DNA of 6,905 nt from JBEKDJ01 sp050014415 (lineage in GTDB: Bacteria > Desulfobacterota > BSN033 > UBA1163): NCBI GenBank assembly GCA_050014415.1, contig JBEKDJ010000278.1, positions 1 through 6,905 on the forward strand, read 5' to 3'. Position numbers and translations under genes: made by a program. Shown piece by piece: positions 6,372 to 6,905 of the stretch. The notes beneath the pieces were generated by a model. The model had not been told where the DNA came from. It worked only from the letters and a program-made list of their open reading frames with translations, and ran no database searches. How positions within the stretch are numbered: position 1 is the first letter of the stretch; the number at the start of each line of letters is the position of its first letter.

Positions 6372-6789
6372 CGACCCAGCCTTAAAACGTTTTTACGAAA
6401 TTCCCTTCACGGGCCCAACGGACCGTTTTCAATCGTGTAATCTCCAGGACTTCTCGAAATCGTCTTCATTACGATCTAATATCATGGATATCATGCCCAC
6501 ACTGGTCTTCGGCTGATTCTTCACTGTCAAAGAATCTGTCGATGTGGAAACAAGTAAAAAAGTTGGAAAGAACCGTGTAAATATAGAGAGTGGAGACCAA
6601 GAACCATATGCACGCTCCTCTGCATGAACGTATTCATTCTTCTACCACGCGCGAAATGTCCGTCCTTGATTGCCCCGATACATGCTAGCCCATCCTACTT
6701 GTGTCACGCTCCGCGAAGTTGTATTTTTCCCTACGTCGCCCATTTTTATGTATGCTTGCCCCTTGTCAACAACGTACCACGTATTTTCC
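6372..6789. other. 418-nt region without a convincing gene, between convergent genes
   Basis: Open frames here are short and have no recognisable family motifs or ribosome sites. The region holds a 9-bp tandem repeat (ATATCATGG/ATATCATGC at 6479-6496), a 7-bp inverted repeat (6515-6536), and a near-identical pair of GTATTTTTCCCTAC-type words. No strong Rho-independent terminator was found after the IMP dehydrogenase gene. The nearest candidate is ACGG...CCGTTTT around 6408-6430, with a weak 4-bp stem. Confidence 0.55.
6515..6536. repeat. 7-bp inverted repeat downstream of the IMP dehydrogenase gene
   Basis: GATTCTT-CACTGTCA-AAGAATC: perfect 7-bp arms around an 8-nt loop. Neither side has a T-run, so it is not a classic terminator. 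It may be a protein site, an mRNA 3'-end hairpin, or chance. Confidence 0.3.
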
Positions 6790-6793
6790 CTAC
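6721..6793. repeat. Direct repeat pair GTATTTT(T)CCCTAC, 60 bp apart
   Basis: GTATTTTTCCCTAC (6721-6734) and GTATTTTCCCTAC (6781-6793) differ only by one T. The second copy overlaps the stop codon of the minus-strand gene, and the first lies 60 bp downstream of it in that gene's direction. Confidence 0.4.
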
Positions 6794-6905
6794 TTCCACG
6801 ATGCGGCATGATCCTTCGCATATTGCTCGAATGCTATGGTGGGCCGCCCCAGAACTGATTCAGCATCGTGAGTAACAGATGCGCAGAGGCCTTGCCGCAC
6901 AATCC
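6790..6905 (-). CDS. C-terminal fragment of a probable NmrA-type NAD(P)-binding protein
   Basis: The minus strand has an open frame entering from the right edge and ending with TAG at 6792-6790, covering 37 codons. The translated end includes DAESVLGRPTIAFEQYAKDH and then AASWK. The pattern of D..E.VLGRP...FE.YA.DH followed by a Trp near the end matches, as I recall it, the C-terminus of NmrA/QorB-like NAD(P)-binding Rossmann proteins (atypical SDR family), in which a TGRxPxxFxxFxxDHxxxW-like ending is common. The Rossmann core and GxxGxxG motif would lie outside the window, so the call rests on the tail alone. The gene is convergent with the IMP dehydrogenase gene. The tail is too short to predict a substrate. 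Confidence 0.55.
   Translation of the reverse strand, partial: IVRQGLCASVTHDAESVLGRPTIAFEQYAKDHAASWK

Noticed and set aside
6624..6875. 83-codon plus-strand frame near the right edge
   Set aside because: It has no ribosome site and an unlikely composition, and it overlaps the better-supported minus-strand gene end at 6790-6905.

Overview
The window reads as ordinary chromosomal DNA from a bacterium, most likely an anaerobic or syntrophic Desulfobacterota-type organism. That placement is inferred from the FAD-oxidase plus HdrD-like Fe-S pair, the moderate GC content and the gene style; no rRNA, tRNA or phylogenetic marker is present to prove it. There is no CRISPR array, tRNA or complete mobile element.

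Layout from left to right. Positions 2-1384 (+) hold an FAD-linked oxidase/dehydrogenase of the GlcD/VAO type, probably cut at its 5' end by the window edge. It is followed 31 nt downstream by a two-CCG-domain Fe-S protein (1416-2594, +). These two form a redox operon that oxidises an unidentified organic substrate. A convergent gene (2711-3655, -) encodes a membrane-anchored TPM/YgcG-like protein. It is divergent from a sirtuin (3899-4615, +) whose sequence style resembles SIRT6. The 243-nt gap between these two holds one good extended -10 promoter for each direction, plus two perfect-armed inverted repeats that look like operators. Next comes an IMP dehydrogenase-family gene (4842-6371, +) whose sequence resembles the Tritrichomonas-type enzyme more than E. 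coli GuaB. Its start codon lies directly against a -10 element with no Shine-Dalgarno sequence. A 418-nt stretch without a convincing gene follows (6372-6789). The right edge carries the last 37 codons of a minus-strand gene resembling the C-terminus of NmrA-type NAD(P)-binding proteins.

The genes do not form one pathway. The first two clearly work together. The TPM protein, sirtuin and IMP dehydrogenase look like separate transcription units. The sirtuin and IMP dehydrogenase share NAD as a substrate, but nothing shows co-regulation. I see no clear new multi-gene system. The points most worth a second look are the IMP dehydrogenase (lineage, missing Arg-Tyr dyad, apparently leaderless start), the asymmetric cysteine set of the CCG protein, the SIRT6-like sirtuin, and the paired palindromes between 3728 and 3781.
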